The notes below the pieces were generated by a model. That model saw only the letters and a program-made list of their open reading frames with translations, was not told the origin of the DNA and did not search any database. The position numbers and the translations under genes are program-made. Shown here one piece after another: positions 7,597 to 17,510 of a stretch of DNA of 64,000 bases. The stretch comes from Hyphomonadaceae bacterium UBA5336. GTDB lineage: Bacteria; Pseudomonadota; Alphaproteobacteria; Caulobacterales; Hyphomonadaceae. The first letter of the stretch is position 1, and each line of letters opens with the position of its first letter. The stretch covers positions 5,564 to 69,563 of the forward strand of contig DHQO01000029.1 in NCBI GenBank assembly GCA_002408125.1, written 5' to 3'.

Positions 7597-8880
7597 ATGG
7601 ACGCAAACCCGAGTCTCACCGACCCTGACGCCCCACAGCCCGACAGGCGCGGGGCCTTCTTCATGCTGTTCTTCAGCCTGATGGTGATCGGCGCGGGCAA
7701 CACCATGCTGATTGCCGCCGTCATCCCCCCTCTGACGCGCGAACTGGCCCTGCCCGACTGGATGGCCGGGGCGATCTTTTCCCTCTCGGCGCTGTGCTGG
7801 TCGCTGACCTCGCCCTTCTGGGGCAAGCAGTCCAACCGGCTGGGGCGCCGCCGCGTCGTGGCGCTCGGCCTTGGCGGGTTTGGCGTGTCCATGTTCCTCC
7901 TGCTGATCTTCGCCCATGCCAGCCTTAGCGGCTGGATTGCCGGCGCCGTCGCGGTGTTTTTCAGCCTGGCCCTGTCACGCTCGATCTTCGGCCTGCTCGG
8001 ATCGGCCACCAACCCGGCCGCCCAGGCCTATGTCGCCGACCGCACCAGCCCGGAAGAGCGCCAGTCCGAGATCGCCTTCATCACATCCGGTTTCAGCACC
8101 GGCACGGTTGTGGGGCCGGCCTTCGCGGCGGCTCTTGTCGGGGTTTTCGGCCTGCTCTCGCCGCTGATGGTAACCTGCGTGATTGCCTTCAGCCTGTCCT
8201 TCCTGATCTGGCGCTTCCTGCCGGAGCACCGCCCTCCGCGCGCGGATGCGGGCATGTATGTCGAACCGGACGGTGCGCGCGGCCTGTGGCACAGCCGGGC
8301 CGTCTGGCCCTTCCTCGTCTACGCCATTACGTTGTCGCTGGTGACCGGCATCCTGACCCAGGTCTTTGCCTTCACGGTGATGGACAGGATGAATGTCGAG
8401 GATGCCCGCCAGGCGGCGCAGTTCACCGGCCCGGCCTTCACGGTGGGCGCGATGGCCATCCTGCTGTCGCAGCTGGTGCTGATCCCGCGCCTGAAACTGA
8501 AAAACCGCCAACTCATGGTGGTTGGCTGCGTGCCGTTGATGTGTGGGGCGCTGCTGCTGATCTTTGCACGCGATTACGCCACGCTGGTCTTTGCCCAGTT
8601 CCTGATCGGCCTCGGCCAGGGGCTCGCACGGCCGGGCTTTTCCAGCGGCGCTTCGCTGGCCGTCTCCCCGGCCCTTCAGGGCAATGTGGCGGGGCTCGTC
8701 ATCTCGGCCAATGGCATGGGCTTCATCGTGACGCCCTTTTTCGGCCTGTTCCTCTATGAGTTCGTCAGCCCACAGCTGCCCTTCATCATCTGCACCACGC
8801 TGCTGATCGCGATGGCGCTGTTCGCCCAGTTCGTGCTGGGCGACCGTGGGGAAGTGACGTCAGACGAGAGCGAGAGCTAG
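7597..8880 (+). CDS. Major facilitator superfamily transporter
   Basis: 427 residues with about 12 membrane helices in two halves. The loop between helices 2 and 3 has the MFS motif A-like sequence GKQSNRLGRRRVV. The ATG at 7597 (MDANPSLTDPDAPQPDRR) is chosen over the upstream TTG at 7561 because the first helix begins about 20 residues later. It is probably a drug or metabolite exporter, but the substrate cannot be told. Its stop overlaps the stop of the convergent mmsB by four bases. Confidence 0.8.
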   Translation: MDANPSLTDPDAPQPDRRGAFFMLFFSLMVIGAGNTMLIAAVIPPLTRELALPDWMAGAIFSLSALCWSLTSPFWGKQSNRLGRRRVVALGLGGFGVSMFLLLIFAHASLSGWIAGAVAVFFSLALSRSIFGLLGSATNPAAQAYVADRTSPEERQSEIAFITSGFSTGTVVGPAFAAALVGVFGLLSPLMVTCVIAFSLSFLIWRFLPEHRPPRADAGMYVEPDGARGLWHSRAVWPFLVYAITLSLVTGILTQVFAFTVMDRMNVEDARQAAQFTGPAFTVGAMAILLSQLVLIPRLKLKNRQLMVVGCVPLMCGALLLIFARDYATLVFAQFLIGLGQGLARPGFSSGASLAVSPALQGNVAGLVISANGMGFIVTPFFGLFLYEFVSPQLPFIICTTLLIAMALFAQFVLGDRGEVTSDESES

Positions 8881-9767
8881 ATCTCGCCGCGGATCCGCTT
8901 CATCACGCCGGAAAAATCAAGGCCGGCAAAGCCGTCCTCATCGAGGCGCGAATAGATCTCCTCGGCATGCTTGCCGAGCGGGGTTTCGGCCTCGGCCACG
9001 CCTGCCGCGCCCATGGCGAGTTTCAGGTCCTTCAGCATCATCGCCACGGCAAAGCCCGGCTGGTAGTCCCGGTTCGAAGGTGCGGTCGGCACTGGGCCCG
9101 GCGCCGGGCAATAGCTTGTCATGGACCAGCACTGGCCGGAGGCGGTGGAGGAGATGTCGAAGAATGTCTGGGCATCGAGGCCCAGCTTTTCCGCCAGGTT
9201 GAACGCCTCGCAGGTGCCGATCATGGAAATGCCGAGCAGCATGTTGTTGGCGATCTTGGCAACCTGGCCGTTTCCGCTCGCACCGGCATGAAAGATGTTC
9301 TTGCCCATGGCCTCCAGCACCGGCTTGGCGCGCGCAAAACCCTCGTCCGGGCCGCCGACCATGAAGGTCAGCGTGCCGGCATCGGCTGCCGCCGTGCCGC
9401 CGGAAACCGGCGCATCCACCATCAGGAAGCCCGCATCGGCGGCCTTCGCGCCGGCCTCGCGTGCGTCTTCCACCGCGATGGTCGAGCAATCGAGAAACAG
9501 CGTGCCCGGCCCGGCATGGGCGGCCACGCCATCCTCGCCGAAATAGACGCCCAGCACATGCTTGCCCGCCGGCAGCATGGAGACGATCACCTCCGCGCCG
9601 CTGACAGCCTCGGCCAGCGAGCCTGCCGCTGTGGCGCCCTTGGAGGCGGCAACGGCCACCGCATCGGCGCTCAAATCGAAAGCGTGCACCTCATGCCCGG
9701 CCTTCACCAGGTTTGCGCACATGCCCGAGCCCATGTTTCCAAGCCCGACGAATGCAATCTGTGTCAT
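8877..9767 (-). CDS. mmsB: 3-hydroxyisobutyrate dehydrogenase
   Basis: 296 residues. A Rossmann fold starts the protein (FVGLGNMGSGM, residues 6-16). The substrate loop DAPVSGG (118-124) and catalytic Lys171 in GNGQVAKIANNM follow, all as in beta-hydroxyacid dehydrogenases. It oxidises 3-hydroxyisobutyrate to methylmalonate semialdehyde with NAD+ in valine breakdown. The ATG at 9767 has a strong ribosome site (AGGGAGG); an upstream extension lacks one. It is last in the mmsA, enoyl-CoA hydratase, mmsB operon, and its product is the substrate of MmsA. Confidence 0.92.
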   Translation of the reverse strand: MTQIAFVGLGNMGSGMCANLVKAGHEVHAFDLSADAVAVAASKGATAAGSLAEAVSGAEVIVSMLPAGKHVLGVYFGEDGVAAHAGPGTLFLDCSTIAVEDAREAGAKAADAGFLMVDAPVSGGTAAADAGTLTFMVGGPDEGFARAKPVLEAMGKNIFHAGASGNGQVAKIANNMLLGISMIGTCEAFNLAEKLGLDAQTFFDISSTASGQCWSMTSYCPAPGPVPTAPSNRDYQPGFAVAMMLKDLKLAMGAAGVAEAETPLGKHAEEIYSRLDEDGFAGLDFSGVMKRIRGEI

Positions 9768-9777
9768 CGAAACCTCC

Positions 9778-10554
9778 CTATTTGTCCTTGAAGTCCGGGG
9801 CGCGCTTTTCGCTGAACGCACTCATGCCCTCTTTCTGGTCCTGCGTCCCGAAGAGGCCCTGGAACAGGCGGCGCTCAAATTTCACACCCTCCGTGGTGGG
9901 CAGTTCGAGGGCGCGGGCGACCATCTCCTTGGCCGCCATCAGGGACGGAATGGAGAAGCCGGCAATCTCCTGCGCGGCGGCCTTCGCCTCGTCCATGAGC
10001 TTGTCATGCTCGACCACGCGGCTGACGAGCCCGATCTTGTCGGCCTCGGCCGCGTCGATCATCCGGCCCGTGAGCACCATGTCCATCGCCTTGGCCTTGC
10101 CGACCGCCTTGGTCAGGCGGATGGAGCCGCCCATGCCCGGCGTGACGCCGAGCTTGATTTCCGGCTGGCCGAATTTCGCCTTCTCCGAGGCAATGATCAG
10201 ATCGCACATCATGGCAAGCTCGCATCCGCCGCCGAGGGCAAAGCCGTTCACCGCCGCGATCACCGGCTTGCGGCAGGCGGCAAACCTGTCCCAGCCGGCG
10301 AAATAGTCCTCGACATACATGTCCGAGAAGCTTTGCGGCTGCATCTCCTTGATGTCCGCCCCGGCGGCGAAGGCGCGGCCCTCGCCGGTGAGCACGCTGA
10401 CGGCGATGTCTTTGTTGCGGTCGATTGTCTCGAACACGTGGACAATCTCGGACATCACCTCGGCATTTAGCGCATTGAGCGCGTCCGGGCGATTGATCGT
10501 GACCGAGGCAATCCGCTCGGAATGCTCGAAGGTGATCGTGTTGTAGCTCGCCAT
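9778..10554 (-). CDS. Enoyl-CoA hydratase (crotonase family)
   Basis: 258 residues. The crotonase oxyanion-hole region (AFAAGADIKEM) and both catalytic glutamates are visible, in GGGCELAMMCD and GQPEIKLGVTPG, so it should be an active hydratase of short-chain enoyl-CoA rather than a hydrolase. In this operon it most likely hydrates methacrylyl-CoA to 3-hydroxyisobutyryl-CoA in valine breakdown. The ATG at 10554 (MASYNTITFEHSER) overlaps no other gene: four bases separate it from the mmsA stop and ten lie before mmsB. General beta-oxidation is an alternative role. Confidence 0.9.
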   Translation of the reverse strand: MASYNTITFEHSERIASVTINRPDALNALNAEVMSEIVHVFETIDRNKDIAVSVLTGEGRAFAAGADIKEMQPQSFSDMYVEDYFAGWDRFAACRKPVIAAVNGFALGGGCELAMMCDLIIASEKAKFGQPEIKLGVTPGMGGSIRLTKAVGKAKAMDMVLTGRMIDAAEADKIGLVSRVVEHDKLMDEAKAAAQEIAGFSIPSLMAAKEMVARALELPTTEGVKFERRLFQGLFGTQDQKEGMSAFSEKRAPDFKDK

Positions 10555-10558
10555 CGCC

Positions 10559-12055
10559 CTACCCCATGGTCGGGATGATGAAGGCCTGGTCGCCGATGTC
10601 GCCTTCCGGCCAACGCTGGGTGACGGTCTTGATCTTGGTCCAGAAGCGGACCCCTTCCGGGCCATGCTGGTTGGTGTCGCCAAAGGCCGAGCGCTTCCAG
10701 CCCCCGAAGGTGTGATAGGAGACCGGCACCGGGATCGGCACATTCACGCCGACCATGCCGACATTGACCTGCGCGGCGAACTCGCGCGCGGCGCGGCCGT
10801 TCGAGGTGAAGATCGCAACACCGTTGCCATACTGGTGCTTGCTCGGCAGCGCCGCGGCCTCTTCCAGCGTTTCAGCGCGAAGGATCTGCAGCACCGGGCC
10901 GAAGATTTCCTCCTTGTAGGAGGTCATCTCGGGGGTGACATTGTCGAACAGGTTCGGGCCGATGAAATAGCCGTTCTCGGCGCCCTGCATCTTCAGGCCT
11001 CGCCCGTCGAGCACCAGCTCGGCGCCCTCATCCACACCCATCTGGATATAGTCTTCCACCTTCGCCTTGTGCGCCGCGCTGACGACCGGGCCGTAATGGG
11101 CCTCGGGATCGGTCGAGACCCCGACGCGCAGATTGTTGGCCGCCTCCACCATGCGCTCGCGGAATTCGTCGCCGGTTTTCTTGCCGACGGTGACGGCCAC
11201 GGGAAGCGCCATGCAGCGTTCGCCGGCCGAGCCATAGGCCGCGCCGACAATGTCCTTCACCGCCTGGTCCATATTCGCATCCGGCAGGATGATGCCATGG
11301 TTCTTCGCCCCGCCCATGGCCTGGACGCGCTTGCCGTTCGCCGTGCCGCGCGAATAGACATACTGGGCGATATCCGACGAGCCGACAAAGCTCACCGCCT
11401 TGATCTCGGGATGGTCGAGGATCGCATCGACGGCGACCTTGTCGCCATTCACGCAGTTCAGGACGCCTTCCGGCGCGCCGGCTTCCATGAAGAGCTCCGT
11501 CATGCGCATCGGCACCGACGGATCCTTTTCGGACGGCTTCATGATGAAGGTATTGCCGCAGGCGATGGCCACCGCCGACATCCAGCAGGGGATCATGGCC
11601 GGGAAGTTGAACGGGGTGATTCCCGCCACCACGCCCAGCGGCTGGCGCATGGAATAAACATCAATGCCCGGCCCGGCGCCCTCGGTATATTCACCCTTCT
11701 GAAGGTGCGGGATGCCGCAGGCGAACTCGACGACATCAATCCCGCGCTGCACATCGCCGCGCGAATCCGCGACCACCTTGCCGTGCTCGGATGAGAGCAG
11801 CTCGGACAGCTCGTCAATGTTCGCTTCGAGCAGGCGCTTGAACTCGAACATCACGCGTGCCCGGCGCTGCGGATTGGTCGCCGCCCAGGCCGGGAAGGCG
11901 TTCGCGGCGGCCTGCACCGCAGCGTCCAGCTCACCTGCCGTCGCCAGCGCGACCTTTGCCTGGACCTCGCCGATATTTGGATTGTAGATGTCGCCGAACC
12001 GGCCGGACGTGCCGGGGACCTGCGCCCCGCCGATAAAATGATGAACTTCGCGCAT
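10559..12055 (-). CDS. mmsA: Methylmalonate-semialdehyde dehydrogenase (CoA-acylating)
   Basis: 498 residues of aldehyde dehydrogenase fold. The N-terminal signature (NPSTGE-like YNPNIGEVQAKV), the PFNFPAMIPCWM block at about 148-159, and nucleophile Cys281 in SAGERCMALPV match MmsA, which turns methylmalonate or malonate semialdehyde plus CoA and NAD+ into propionyl- or acetyl-CoA. The ATG at 12055 has a ribosome site GGGAGAAG. It is the first gene of the valine operon and divergent from a LysR regulator, 109 bases away, with a candidate operator between. Confidence 0.93.
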   Translation of the reverse strand: MREVHHFIGGAQVPGTSGRFGDIYNPNIGEVQAKVALATAGELDAAVQAAANAFPAWAATNPQRRARVMFEFKRLLEANIDELSELLSSEHGKVVADSRGDVQRGIDVVEFACGIPHLQKGEYTEGAGPGIDVYSMRQPLGVVAGITPFNFPAMIPCWMSAVAIACGNTFIMKPSEKDPSVPMRMTELFMEAGAPEGVLNCVNGDKVAVDAILDHPEIKAVSFVGSSDIAQYVYSRGTANGKRVQAMGGAKNHGIILPDANMDQAVKDIVGAAYGSAGERCMALPVAVTVGKKTGDEFRERMVEAANNLRVGVSTDPEAHYGPVVSAAHKAKVEDYIQMGVDEGAELVLDGRGLKMQGAENGYFIGPNLFDNVTPEMTSYKEEIFGPVLQILRAETLEEAAALPSKHQYGNGVAIFTSNGRAAREFAAQVNVGMVGVNVPIPVPVSYHTFGGWKRSAFGDTNQHGPEGVRFWTKIKTVTQRWPEGDIGDQAFIIPTMG

Positions 12056-12135
12056 ATGACGCTTCTCCCATAATCTGTTCATACCAATTTAGGTGCTGGA
12101 TTTCCGCTGGTCCACAGAGACATTCGCAGCTGACA

Positions 12136-12151
12136 CCTGCGTAATTGCAGG
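12136..12151. promoter_or_regulatory. Candidate LysR operator between mmsA and lysR
   Basis: CCTGC-GTAATT-GCAGG is a perfect 5-bp dyad around an AT-rich centre, 13 bases upstream of the LysR-type gene and 80 upstream of mmsA. Its layout and place fit a self- and neighbour-regulating LysR site. This is inferred from position only. Confidence 0.4.
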
Positions 12152-12164
12152 CTAAACAGCGCAC

Positions 12165-13034
12165 ATGAACTGGGATGACCTGCGAATTTTCCTGGAAGTC
12201 AGCCGGCGCTCCAAGCTTGAGCATGCCGCCGCGCATTCCCATCTCGACCCCACCACGGTCAGCCGCCGGATCAAACGGCTCGAACATGAGCTCGGCCTCA
12301 CCCTGTTCGAACGCACCCGGCGCGGGCATGCCCTCACGCCCGCCGGGGAGAAGCTCGCCGCGCGCGTGGAAGCCATGGAATCGCTCTCGCTCGATATCCT
12401 CGCCGACAGTTCCAGCGAGAAGAGCGCGGCGGGCCGCATCCGGCTCGGTGTCACCGAGGGCCTCGGCTCTGGCGTGATCGCTCCGAAGCTTGGCACCTTC
12501 AAGGCCCGTCATCCCCAGATCGATGTCGACCTGATCGCCCTGTCGGGCTTTGTCAGCGTGCCGCGCCGCCAGGCCGACATGTCGATCCTGCTCGCGCGGC
12601 CGTCGGCCGGCCGATTGAAAGTGCGCAAGCTCGCTGACTATTCGCTCGCCCTTTATGGCGCACCGGCCTATCTGGACGCCCGGCCGCCGGTGACCAGCCG
12701 GGAAGACCTGCAGGACCATACGCTGATCGGCTATGTCGACGACCTGATCTACTCCGCCCAGCTGAGATATTTCGACGAATTGCTGCCCGGCCTGACGCCG
12801 CATCTGTGCAGCCCGAGCATCCTCGCCCAGCAGGAAATGGTCGCCTCCGGGGCCGGCCTCGGCATCCTGCCGGCCTTCCTCGCCCGGCGTGTGCCCGGTC
12901 TTGTCCGCCTGTTGCCGGACCAGATCCAGGTCGAGCGCTCCTTCTGGCTGAGCGTGCATGAGGATGTCGCCGGGCTCACCCGCAACCGGCTGCTGGCAGA
13001 CTATCTCGGCGAGATCCTGCACGATCTGCCCTGA
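12165..13034 (+). CDS. LysR-family transcriptional regulator
   Basis: 289 residues. Residues 1-60 form the LysR winged helix (NWDDLRIFLEVSRR, LDPTTVSRRIKRLEHEL, FERTRRG), and 90-289 the substrate-binding domain. It is divergent from the mmsA operon and directly upstream of the GntP-xylXDA operon. It could control either. The divergent arrangement favours the mms operon, while the 74-base gap to gntP leaves the second possible. The inducer is unknown. Confidence 0.85.
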   Translation: MNWDDLRIFLEVSRRSKLEHAAAHSHLDPTTVSRRIKRLEHELGLTLFERTRRGHALTPAGEKLAARVEAMESLSLDILADSSSEKSAAGRIRLGVTEGLGSGVIAPKLGTFKARHPQIDVDLIALSGFVSVPRRQADMSILLARPSAGRLKVRKLADYSLALYGAPAYLDARPPVTSREDLQDHTLIGYVDDLIYSAQLRYFDELLPGLTPHLCSPSILAQQEMVASGAGLGILPAFLARRVPGLVRLLPDQIQVERSFWLSVHEDVAGLTRNRLLADYLGEILHDLP

Positions 13035-13108
13035 CACGACAGTCAGGGGCACCCGACTTTGACAGCGCTAACATTTTCAGGTCACCTCCCTGATGGGAGG
13101 ACATAATA

Positions 13109-14479
13109 ATGGTGGAAAACGCCAATCTCGCCCTGTTGATCGTTGTCGGCGGGGTGGCCAGCCTGCTGGCGCTGATCATTCTCGCGCGTGTCCAGGCTTT
13201 CATAGCGCTTCTCATTGTCTGCATCCTCGTCGCGCTCGCGGCGGGCATGCCGCTGGATGCGATCATGGACTCGATCCGCGACGGCATGGGTGGCACGCTC
13301 GGCTTTGTCGCCGTGGTGGTCGGGCTCGGTGCCATGCTCGGCGCGATCCTGGAGCTTTCCGGCGGGATCCGCTCGCTCTCGCACATGGCGCTCAGCCTGG
13401 CCGGGCCGAAAGGCGCGCAATGGGCGCTTGCCGCGGTGGGGATCGCGGTTTCCATTCCGGTCTTCTTCGATGTCGCCCTGATCATTCTCGCTCCCCTGCT
13501 CTATGGCCTGGCACGCGATTCCGGGCGTTCGGCGCTGTGGTATGCCATCCCGGCGCTGGCGGGCATGGCCATGGCGCACACCTTCCTGCCGCCCACGCCC
13601 GGCCCGATTGCGGTGGCAGACCTGCTCGGCGCCAATCTCGGCTGGGTGTTCCTGACCGGGCTCGCCACCGGCATTCCCGCCGTGATCGTCGGCGGCCTCG
13701 TCTTCGCGCCCTATGCCGAACGCCTGGCGGGCAAGGTGCTCAAGTCCGGCCCACAATCGCCGCTCGAAGCCCTCGACGAGGATATCGACGCAGCGGATGT
13801 AGCGCCCAGCGGGCTGCTGGTGCTCGCCGTCATCCTGGCGCCGCTTGCCCTGATCATGGCCGGCGCGTTTGCGCCTTATATGCCCTTCGGCGACGGCGTG
13901 ATCGCCGCCATCGAGTTCATCGGGCATCCCTTCTCAGCGCTGATCATCGCCTGCGCCATCGCCTATTTCACGCTCGGCATCTCGCGCGGCGCTTCACAGG
14001 AAGACCTCAACCATGTGATGACAAAGGCACTTGAGCCGGCGGGTGTCGTCGTGCTCATCACCGGGGCGGGTGGGGCGTTCAAACAGGTGCTGGTCGACAC
14101 CGAAATCGGCCAGCGTATCGCCGAAGTCTTTGCCGCTGCCGAGATCGCGCCCATCGTGCTGGCCTTCGGGATCGCCGCCATCCTCCGCGTGGCGCAGGGC
14201 TCTGCCACCGTGGCCATGATCACCAGCGCGACGCTGGTCTCGGCCATGCTGGATTCCTCGGCCATGTCGCCGCTGGAGCTTGGCCTGATGGTTTCAGCCA
14301 TCGCCTCGGGTGCGCTGGTGTGCAGCCATGTCAACGATTCCGGATTCTGGCTGGTCAGCCGCTATCTCGGCCTCACCGAGGCCCAGACCCTGAAAACCTG
14401 GACGGTCATGACAACCATTGTCGGCCTGGTGGGTTTCATCATGGCCTGCATCCTCGCCTGGCTGTTCAATGGCGGATGA
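13109..14479 (+). CDS. GntP-family sugar-acid permease
   Basis: 456 residues with about 12-14 membrane helices. The family features include the Pro/Gly-rich block AHTFLPPTPGPIAVADLLGA near residues 150-170 and a well-conserved C-terminal region with SAMSPLE and HVNDSGFWLVSRYLG. GntP proteins take up gluconate-like aldonates with protons. The ATG at 13109 has a strong ribosome site (GGGAGGA). The following xylX, xylD and xylA degrade pentonates, so the cargo is probably xylonate or arabinonate; this is an inference from context. Confidence 0.88.
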   Translation: MVENANLALLIVVGGVASLLALIILARVQAFIALLIVCILVALAAGMPLDAIMDSIRDGMGGTLGFVAVVVGLGAMLGAILELSGGIRSLSHMALSLAGPKGAQWALAAVGIAVSIPVFFDVALIILAPLLYGLARDSGRSALWYAIPALAGMAMAHTFLPPTPGPIAVADLLGANLGWVFLTGLATGIPAVIVGGLVFAPYAERLAGKVLKSGPQSPLEALDEDIDAADVAPSGLLVLAVILAPLALIMAGAFAPYMPFGDGVIAAIEFIGHPFSALIIACAIAYFTLGISRGASQEDLNHVMTKALEPAGVVVLITGAGGAFKQVLVDTEIGQRIAEVFAAAEIAPIVLAFGIAAILRVAQGSATVAMITSATLVSAMLDSSAMSPLELGLMVSAIASGALVCSHVNDSGFWLVSRYLGLTEAQTLKTWTVMTTIVGLVGFIMACILAWLFNGG

Positions 14480-14547
14480 GATGGAAATTGCCGAGTCACC
14501 CGTCCGAAGCGTAGATTGAGCCCATGCAAACCACAGAGGAAATGCCC

Positions 14548-15706
14548 ATGACAACCACGCTCAGGGCAGACCAGATCCTGCCGCAGGATGGCGCGGCATT
14601 TCTGGTTGGACGGGTCTGGTCGAACCTGGCGGGAGGTCCCTGCCCGGTCTGGCTGGAAGCCGGCATGCTCTACAATCTGGTCACCGTGGCGCCGACAATG
14701 TCTCGCCTGCTCGAACTTGAGGACTTCACACCCGCCGATGCAGCCGGCTGCCCGCCGCTCGGCCCGCTGGAGGATTTTCTCGGCGAAGCCGGCAGCGGCC
14801 CGGCCGGCCATTTGCTCGCCCCCCTGCGACCTGCAAGCGGTGAAGGCCGCCGGGGTGACCTTCGTCACCAGCATGATCGAACGGGTCATAGAGGAACGTG
14901 CCGGCGGCGATCCGGCCCTGGCCGATTCCCTGCGCCGCTCGCTGTTGCCGCTGGTCGGCGGCGATCTCAGCCATGTCCGCCCAGGCTCTGAAGAGGCCGC
15001 CCGGGTGAAGGCCGCCCTGCAGGAAAAGGGGCTGTGGTCACAGTATCTCGAAGTGGGCATCGGCCCGGACGCGGAGATCTTCACCAAGGCCCAACCCATG
15101 TCCGCGGTCGGGTGCGGTGCCGAGATCGGGATCCATCCGGGCTCGGCCTGGAACAATCCCGAGCCGGAGATTGCGCTGGCCGTAAATTCGCGCGGGGAGA
15201 TCCGCGGCGCGACGCTGGCCAATGATGTGAACCTGCGCGATTTCGAGGGCCGCTCCGCGCTTCTGCTGGCCAAGGCCAAGGACAATAACGCGTCATGCGC
15301 CCTCGGCCCGTTCATCCGCCTGTTCGATGACCGCTTCACGCTCAAGGATGTGGAACAGTGCGAAGTCCGCCTCGACATTGAAGGTCCGGAAGGTCCTGTC
15401 CTCAGCGCCGCAAGCCGCATGTCGCAGATTTCCAGGTCACCGGCCGACCTGGTGGCCCAGACCATTGGCCCGAACCACCAGTACCCCGATGGCCTCATGC
15501 TGCTGCTCGGCACCATGTTCGCACCGATCCAGGACCGCCACGAGCCCGGCCAGGGCTTCACCCATGAGATCGGCGACCGGGTGACGATCTCGACCCCCGA
15601 GATCGGCGCGCTGATCAACTGGGTGACCTATTCCGACAAGGCCACGCCCTGGACGTTCGGGGTCTCGGCGCTGATGGGCAATCTTGCCCATCGCGGAGTG
15701 CTGTAG
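14548..15706 (+). pseudogene. xylX: 2-keto-3-deoxy-pentonate dehydratase XylX (FAH family), frameshifted
   Basis: The N-terminal part is read from the ATG at 14548 (ribosome site AGAGGA), and from about 14825 the family sequence continues in the next frame to 15706. The shift is at a run of six C (14819-14824). With five C the frame joins as HLLAP-CDLQAVKAAG and gives 385 residues, the length of Caulobacter XylX. The C-terminal FAH-fold parts are intact (YLEVGIGPDAEIFTK, GNDVNLRD-like NDVNLRDFEGR). XylX dehydrates 2-keto-3-deoxyxylonate to alpha-ketoglutarate semialdehyde. Either the gene is inactivated or the run is a sequencing error; the intact flanks favour error or phase variation. Confidence 0.8.
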
Positions 15707-15708
15707 CG

Positions 15709-17493
15709 ATGGCGACACCGCCCGCCTCCAGACGCCGTCTGCGCTCGCAGGACTGGTTCGACAATCCCGATCATGCCGACATGACGGCGCTCTATCTGGA
15801 GCGGTTCATGAATTACGGTCTGACACCGGAGGAGTTGCGCGAGGGCCGGCCGGTGATCGGGATCGCCCAGTCGGGCTCGGACCTTGCGCCCTGCAACCGC
15901 GTGCATCTGGACCTCGCCAAACGTGCCCGGGACGGGATCCGCGATGCGGGCGGCATCCCGATCGAGTTCCCGATGCATCCCTTCTACGAGAATTGCCGCC
16001 GGCCGACCGCCGCGCTCGACCGCAATCTGGCCTATCTCGGCCTTGTGGAGATCCTGCACGGCTATCCCCTCGACGGGGTGATCTTCACCACCGGCTGCGA
16101 CAAGACCACACCGGCCGCGCTAATGGCGGCGGCGACGGCGAACCTGCCGGCGATTGTCCTGTCCGGTGGGCCGATGCTGGATGGCTGGGTTGGCGGGGAG
16201 CGTGTCGGCTCGGGCACGGTACTCTGGCGCTCGCGCCGGGCCCGCGCCGCCGGCGAGATTGACGATGAGGAGATGATCGCGCGCGTGGCGGACTCCGCCC
16301 CTTCGGTCGGCCACTGCAATCCCATGGGCACGGCGATGACCATGAGCGCCATGGCCGAAGCGCTCGGCATGTCGCTGACCGGCTCGGCCGCGATCCCGGC
16401 GGCCTATCGCGAGCGCGGCCAGTGCGCCTATCGCACCGGCAAGCGCGCGGTGGATCTGGTCTGGGAAGATGTCCGCCCACTCGACATTCTCACCCGGCCG
16501 GCCTTCCTCAATGCCATCCGCGTGAACGCTGCCATTGGCGGATCGACCAATGCCCATCCTCACCTTGTCGCCATGGCAAGGCATGCCGGTGTGGAGCTGA
16601 CGGCGGAGGACTGGAACGCCCATGGTTACGACGTGCCGCTGCTGGCCAATGTCCAGCCAGCGGGCGCCTATCTCGGCGAGGATTTCCACCGCGCCGGCGG
16701 TGTGCCCGCGGTGATGTGGGAACTGGCCGAGGCCGGCCTGCTGGCTCTCGACCTGCCCACCGTGACCGGCAGGAGCATGGGCGAGAACCTTGAAGGCCGC
16801 GCGGCCACCAATCGCGAGGTAATCTATCCCTTTGATGCGCCGCTCATGCAGAAGGCCGGCTTCCGGGTCTTCACCGGCAACCTCTTCGAAACCGCGATCA
16901 TGAAGACCTGCGTGATCTCCGAGACGTTCCGGAAACGCTTCCTCTCCCGGCCCGGCCAGGAGAATGTCTTCGAGGCGCGCGCGGTCGTGTTCGATGGCGC
17001 GGAGGATTATCATGCCCGCATCAATGATCCGGCACTGGGCGTGAACGAGACCTCTATCCTGGTCATGCGCGGGGCCGGCGTGGTCGGCTGGCCGGGCTCT
17101 GCCGAAGTGGTGAACATGCAGCCGCCGGACGCTCTGATCCGGGCCGGCGTGGAGAGCCTGCCCACCCTCGGCGACGGGCGCCAGTCGGGCACATCCGACA
17201 GCCCGTCCATCCTCAACGCCTCGCCAGAAAGCGCGGCCGGCGGCGGCCTCGCCTGGCTGCGCGACGGCGATGTGATCCGCGTCGACCTTGAAAACGGCAC
17301 CTGCAATGGCCTTGTCAGCGAGGCGGAGATCGCCCGCCGCCTGGCCGAGACCCCACCCGACGTGCCGGCAGACCAGACGCCCTGGCAGACGCTCTATCGC
17401 CAGACGGTCACCCAACTCGACCAGGGCGGGATCATTCGCGGCGCCGATGCGTTCCGCGACGTGGCCAGACGCCCGCCCCGCCACAATCACTAG
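15709..17493 (+). CDS. xylD: Xylonate dehydratase (IlvD/Edd family)
   Basis: 594 residues, closely like Caulobacter XylD from end to end, including the start motif RLRSQDWFDNPDH and the C-terminus PRHNH. The iron-sulfur cysteines are C62 (DLAPCNR), C130 (TTGCDKTT) and C203 (GHCNPMG). It dehydrates D-xylonate to 2-keto-3-deoxyxylonate. A related pentonate such as L-arabinonate could also serve. It begins two bases after xylX and is followed by xylA, forming one operon. No xylose dehydrogenase or lactonase gene is in the operon, so the pathway starts from imported aldonate. Confidence 0.9.
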   Translation: MATPPASRRRLRSQDWFDNPDHADMTALYLERFMNYGLTPEELREGRPVIGIAQSGSDLAPCNRVHLDLAKRARDGIRDAGGIPIEFPMHPFYENCRRPTAALDRNLAYLGLVEILHGYPLDGVIFTTGCDKTTPAALMAAATANLPAIVLSGGPMLDGWVGGERVGSGTVLWRSRRARAAGEIDDEEMIARVADSAPSVGHCNPMGTAMTMSAMAEALGMSLTGSAAIPAAYRERGQCAYRTGKRAVDLVWEDVRPLDILTRPAFLNAIRVNAAIGGSTNAHPHLVAMARHAGVELTAEDWNAHGYDVPLLANVQPAGAYLGEDFHRAGGVPAVMWELAEAGLLALDLPTVTGRSMGENLEGRAATNREVIYPFDAPLMQKAGFRVFTGNLFETAIMKTCVISETFRKRFLSRPGQENVFEARAVVFDGAEDYHARINDPALGVNETSILVMRGAGVVGWPGSAEVVNMQPPDALIRAGVESLPTLGDGRQSGTSDSPSILNASPESAAGGGLAWLRDGDVIRVDLENGTCNGLVSEAEIARRLAETPPDVPADQTPWQTLYRQTVTQLDQGGIIRGADAFRDVARRPPRHNH

Positions 17494-17510
17494 CCCCGAG
17501 AGGTTTTCCC

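Noticed and set aside
16120..17490. Long antisense frame in xylD
   Set aside because: High-GC codon bias creates open antisense frames; xylD itself is certain.
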